Origin: Clostridiaceae bacterium
GTDB taxonomy: Bacteria > Bacillota > Clostridia > Saccharofermentanales > DTU023
Direction: 5' to 3'
NCBI GenBank assembly: GCA_012800135.1
Contig: JAAZJV010000082.1
Coordinates: 1-8,335, forward strand
Length of the DNA stretch: 8,335 nucleotides
This document shows positions 6,642 through 8,335 of this stretch, one piece after another (positions within the stretch are counted from its first letter, which is position 1; every line of letters starts with the position of its first letter). A program made the translations under genes and the position numbers. Under the pieces are notes generated by a model, which worked only from the letters and a program-made list of their open reading frames with translations, had not been told where the DNA came from and ran no database searches.

Positions 6642-6752
6642 TCACCGACCACACGGCGTTCTTTTAAAATCTGACATGTTTTTGGCCAAAGAAAAATAGT
6701 TCGCAGCGCGCATGACGGCTTCGATTCCGGACTTGATGCTTTCAGCCGCCAC
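6642..6752 (-). CDS. Possible 36-residue leader ORF upstream of yebC
   Basis: From a GTG at 6752 the minus strand encodes a peptide starting VAAESIKSGIEAVMRAANYF and ending with TGA at 6642, 18 bp before the yebC start codon. The composition looks like an amphipathic helix, and codon third positions in the first half resemble the coding genes around it. Against it, there is no Shine-Dalgarno site, the start is GTG, and the frame is open upstream to a TAA without a better start. I recognise no family. It may be a real small protein, a remnant, or chance. Confidence 0.2.
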   Translation of the reverse strand: MAAESIKSGIEAVMRAANYFSLAKNMSDFKRTPCGR

Positions 6753-6799
6753 GACAACAGTTCGCCGCGCGCTTAACGATTTCAGATATTCTTTTGTTT

Positions 6800-6805
6800 A
6801 TTATA
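6800..6805 (-). promoter_or_regulatory. TATAAT -10 box, possible yebC promoter
   Basis: A perfect TATAAT is read on the minus strand within a TTATATAATAAAC context, about 177 bp before the yebC start. No good -35 hexamer sits at 16-18 bp, so the box may be fortuitous in AT-rich DNA. If used, it would give a leader of roughly 170 nt. Confidence 0.25.
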
Positions 6806-6916
6806 TAACGATCTTCAACATGTTTTCTTAAAAAACAGCGATTAACCGGTAGAAAAAGCAATCGGGCGCTTGAATAGAGCCAATCAAACGCCGATCTTAT
6901 GACGAAAATATTCCAA

Positions 6917-6946
6917 GATGACAAGAGTTCTCGGATTCCTGTCATC
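6917..6946. repeat. Inverted repeat in the yigZ-yebC gap
   Basis: GATGACA (6917-6923) and TGTCATC (6940-6946) are perfect 7-bp arms around 16 nt that hold a small GAG/CTC inner stem. On the minus strand it is followed by a mixed stretch ending ATATTTTCG, a poor T-tract. It could be a weak terminator after serS-yigZ, an mRNA structure or a protein site. Confidence 0.3.
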
Positions 6947-7022
6947 CGCATATTGCCGGGGTCATATTATTGATTTTCTAACGAATTGTAACTGAAGGCA
7001 AGATCGCGATTAAATCTAACGC

Positions 7023-7682
7023 CTAAAGAGGATCGGAATCGTACGAAATAATCTTGTCCTCCAGCCAGACACTTCCGGCAGGTGCCATGGTCGCGGCACC
7101 GGACGATAAATCCATAATGCGCTGATGAAGCTGCTCGACATCTTGATCCGTCGCGCCGACAAGCCAGCTAACCGTCGCACCGAAATCGGGATCGCGCTGC
7201 TCATATCCAAAGCGTTCAAGCTGACCGGTAATCCGGTTATAAGTTGCGTAATCTGCTTCCACGCGGAACATCGGACATAAGACATATTGCACCGGTTGAG
7301 CGGCACGCACGGCCTCAAGCGCCGTCGAGCCGTAAGCGCGAGTAAGTCCGCTCGCGCCGAGCAGAATGCCTCCGAAATAGCGAACGACCACAACGCCGCC
7401 GCGGTCTATATTTTCTGAAAGCAGAGCGCTCAAAACCGGCAAGCCTCCCGTACCGGTAGGCTCGCCATCGTCTGAGTGACGCTGTAACTTTACAGGATGG
7501 TTCGTGCGCCATGCGTACACATAGTGTCGGGCGCCGGGATAATCGTTTTTAACATCCTCCAACATGCACCTTGCATCGTCTTCGGTCACAATTGGTCGGC
7601 AAATGCCTATGAAGCGCGACCGCCGGAGTGTCTGCTCCCAAATGCCGGTTTCGCGAACGGTCGTCAGCCGGTCATCCGGCAT
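7023..7682 (-). CDS. yigZ: YigZ/IMPACT family protein
   Basis: This 219-residue protein has the usual two-domain layout: an N-terminal UPF0029 (IMPACT) domain at about 15-125 and a C-terminal DUF1949 domain at about 138-200. Signature blocks are RSRFIG (21-26), RHYVYAW (52-58), QRHSDDGEPTGTGGLPVL (67-84) and VVVVRYFGGILLGASGLTRAYG (97-118). Bacterial YigZ has a fold that suggests nucleic acid or ribosome binding; eukaryotic IMPACT modulates Gcn2 signalling. The bacterial role is not established. The ATG overlaps the serS stop as TAATG, and AGGAG lies 7 nt upstream within the serS tail, so translation is probably coupled to serS. The protein is intact. It could alternatively be annotated as a YvyE-type protein. 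Confidence 0.95.
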   Translation of the reverse strand: MPDDRLTTVRETGIWEQTLRRSRFIGICRPIVTEDDARCMLEDVKNDYPGARHYVYAWRTNHPVKLQRHSDDGEPTGTGGLPVLSALLSENIDRGGVVVVRYFGGILLGASGLTRAYGSTALEAVRAAQPVQYVLCPMFRVEADYATYNRITGQLERFGYEQRDPDFGATVSWLVGATDQDVEQLHQRIMDLSSGAATMAPAGSVWLEDKIISYDSDPL

Positions 7683-8335
7683 TAGCGATCTCCTGTTTTC
7701 GGATGAATCACCTCAATGCCGTTCATCCACGGCGCCAAAACCTCCGGCACTCGGATCGAACCGTCTTCTTGCTGAAACTGCTCTGCTATGGCGGGCATAA
7801 CACGGGATGTCGCCAAACCCGATCCGTTCAGCGTATGCAGGAATTCTGTTTTCCCCGTCGATTCACGGCGGAAGCGAATATTGCCGCGACGCGCTTGGTA
7901 ATCGCTCGCGGTAGATACAGAGCTGACTTCCTTATAAATCTGCATACTGGGAATCCATACTTCAACATCGTACGTTTTCTGCATCGATGCCGAACAATCT
8001 CCGGCTGCAAGACGCGATACTCTATATGACAGACCGAGCTTCTGAACGAGTTTCGCCGCCTTGCCGACCATCTCTTCAAAAGCGGCCGGCGCGTCCTCTG
8101 CGCGCGTGAACTGGAACATCTCGACTTTATTAAACTGGTGACCGCGGATCATGCCGCGTTCTTCGGCACGATAGGATCCCGCCTCTTTTCGGTAGCAGGG
8201 TGTATACGCGAAATATTTTTTCGGAAGTTCCGCTTCACTTAGAATTTCATCTGCGTGCACGCTGACAAGTGCCGTCTCCGACGTCGGCAACAGGAACTGG
8301 AACGCATCGGAATCGCCGCGCAATTGAAAGACATC
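7682..8335 (-). CDS. serS: Seryl-tRNA synthetase, C-terminal part (5' end outside window)
   Basis: This is the catalytic class II core of SerRS, which charges tRNA-Ser with serine in the cytoplasm. The visible 217 residues begin at DVFQLRGDSD. They include PTSETALVSVHADEIL, the motif 2 region YTPCYRKEAGS followed by RGMIRGHQFNKVEMF, the serine-site region IYKEVSSVSTASDYQARR, and motif 3 HTLNGSGLATSR with the tail EDGSIRVPEVL. Small departures from common forms are ETALVSVHADE in place of the usual EVPLTNLHRDE, and ATSR in place of AVGR; both leave the key arginines of motifs 2 and 3. The N-terminal tRNA-binding coiled-coil arm and motif 1 lie beyond base 8335. The stop TAA overlaps the yigZ start. 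Confidence 0.97.
   Translation of the reverse strand, partial: DVFQLRGDSDAFQFLLPTSETALVSVHADEILSEAELPKKYFAYTPCYRKEAGSYRAEERGMIRGHQFNKVEMFQFTRAEDAPAAFEEMVGKAAKLVQKLGLSYRVSRLAAGDCSASMQKTYDVEVWIPSMQIYKEVSSVSTASDYQARRGNIRFRRESTGKTEFLHTLNGSGLATSRVMPAIAEQFQQEDGSIRVPEVLAPWMNGIEVIHPKTGDR

Larger units (their letters stand above)
6624..7022. other. 399-bp gap between yigZ and yebC
   Basis: No gene with convincing homology or a ribosome site is visible here. The half next to yigZ (about 6781-7020) is AT-rich and has stops in most frames; the half next to yebC is GC-rich. The gap holds an inverted repeat at 6917-6946, a TATAAT box at 6805-6800 on the minus strand and a short open frame at 6642-6752. 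It most likely carries the yebC operon promoter and leader. A decayed small gene is an alternative. Confidence 0.6.

Noticed and set aside
5673..6674. A long plus-strand open frame of 333 codons
   Set aside because: It runs antisense to yebC and the start of the P-loop/Asp23 gene, both of which are clear from their motifs. It has no recognisable domain or ribosome site and mirrors their codon structure.
6742..6951. A 69-codon minus-strand frame in the yigZ-yebC gap
   Set aside because: It has no Shine-Dalgarno site, runs through the AT-rich promoter-like region including the TATAAT box, and has a composition unlike the neighbouring genes.
6960..7020. Possible tRNA or structured RNA in the AT-rich gap
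   Set aside because: No cloverleaf arms, GTTCRA-type T-loop or CCA end could be assembled on either strand.

Overview
The window looks like a piece of a Bacillota (Firmicutes) chromosome, probably a Clostridia-like anaerobe. The reasons are strong AGGAG-type Shine-Dalgarno sites, a secreted lipoprotein with a lipobox, an Asp23/Gls24-type domain, a CydD-like ABC exporter half, and moderate GC content in genes separated by AT-rich gaps. The genus cannot be read from the sequence. I see no mobile element, CRISPR array, tRNA or rRNA.

Layout from left to right. (1) Bases 1-1721, minus strand: an ABC transporter half with fused permease and ATPase, complete except for its last few residues. (2) Bases 1722-2012: an AT-rich gap with a candidate promoter and a perfect 8-bp inverted repeat directly beside its -10 box, laid out like a repressor site for the transporter. 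(3) Bases 2013-3833, minus strand: a family 5 solute-binding lipoprotein with no permease genes beside it. (4) Bases 3874-4602, plus strand: a SanA/YdcF-like (DUF218) membrane-anchored protein. It is divergent from the lipoprotein gene, and their promoters appear to overlap. (5) Bases 4603-4756: a convergent gap with hairpins. (6) Bases 4757-5818, minus strand: a P-loop NTPase fused to an Asp23/Gls24 domain, with a GTG start. (7) Bases 5886-6623, minus strand: the YebC translation/transcription factor. (8) Bases 6624-7022: a 399-bp gap with a possible leader ORF, a -10-like box and an inverted repeat. (9) Bases 7023-7682, minus strand: a YigZ/IMPACT family protein. (10) Bases 7682-8335, minus strand: the C-terminal part of seryl-tRNA synthetase. 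Its stop codon overlaps the yigZ start codon as TAATG.

How the genes relate. serS and yigZ are coupled housekeeping genes. yebC and the P-loop/Asp23 gene lie 67 bp apart on the same strand and probably form an operon, which pairs a ribosome-associated factor with an uncharacterised ATPase carrying an envelope-stress-type domain. The lipoprotein and SanA-like protein share an intergenic region, and both act at the cell envelope. The most interesting item is the P-loop/Asp23 fusion with its basic amphipathic N-terminus. The next is the operator-like palindrome in front of the ABC exporter.
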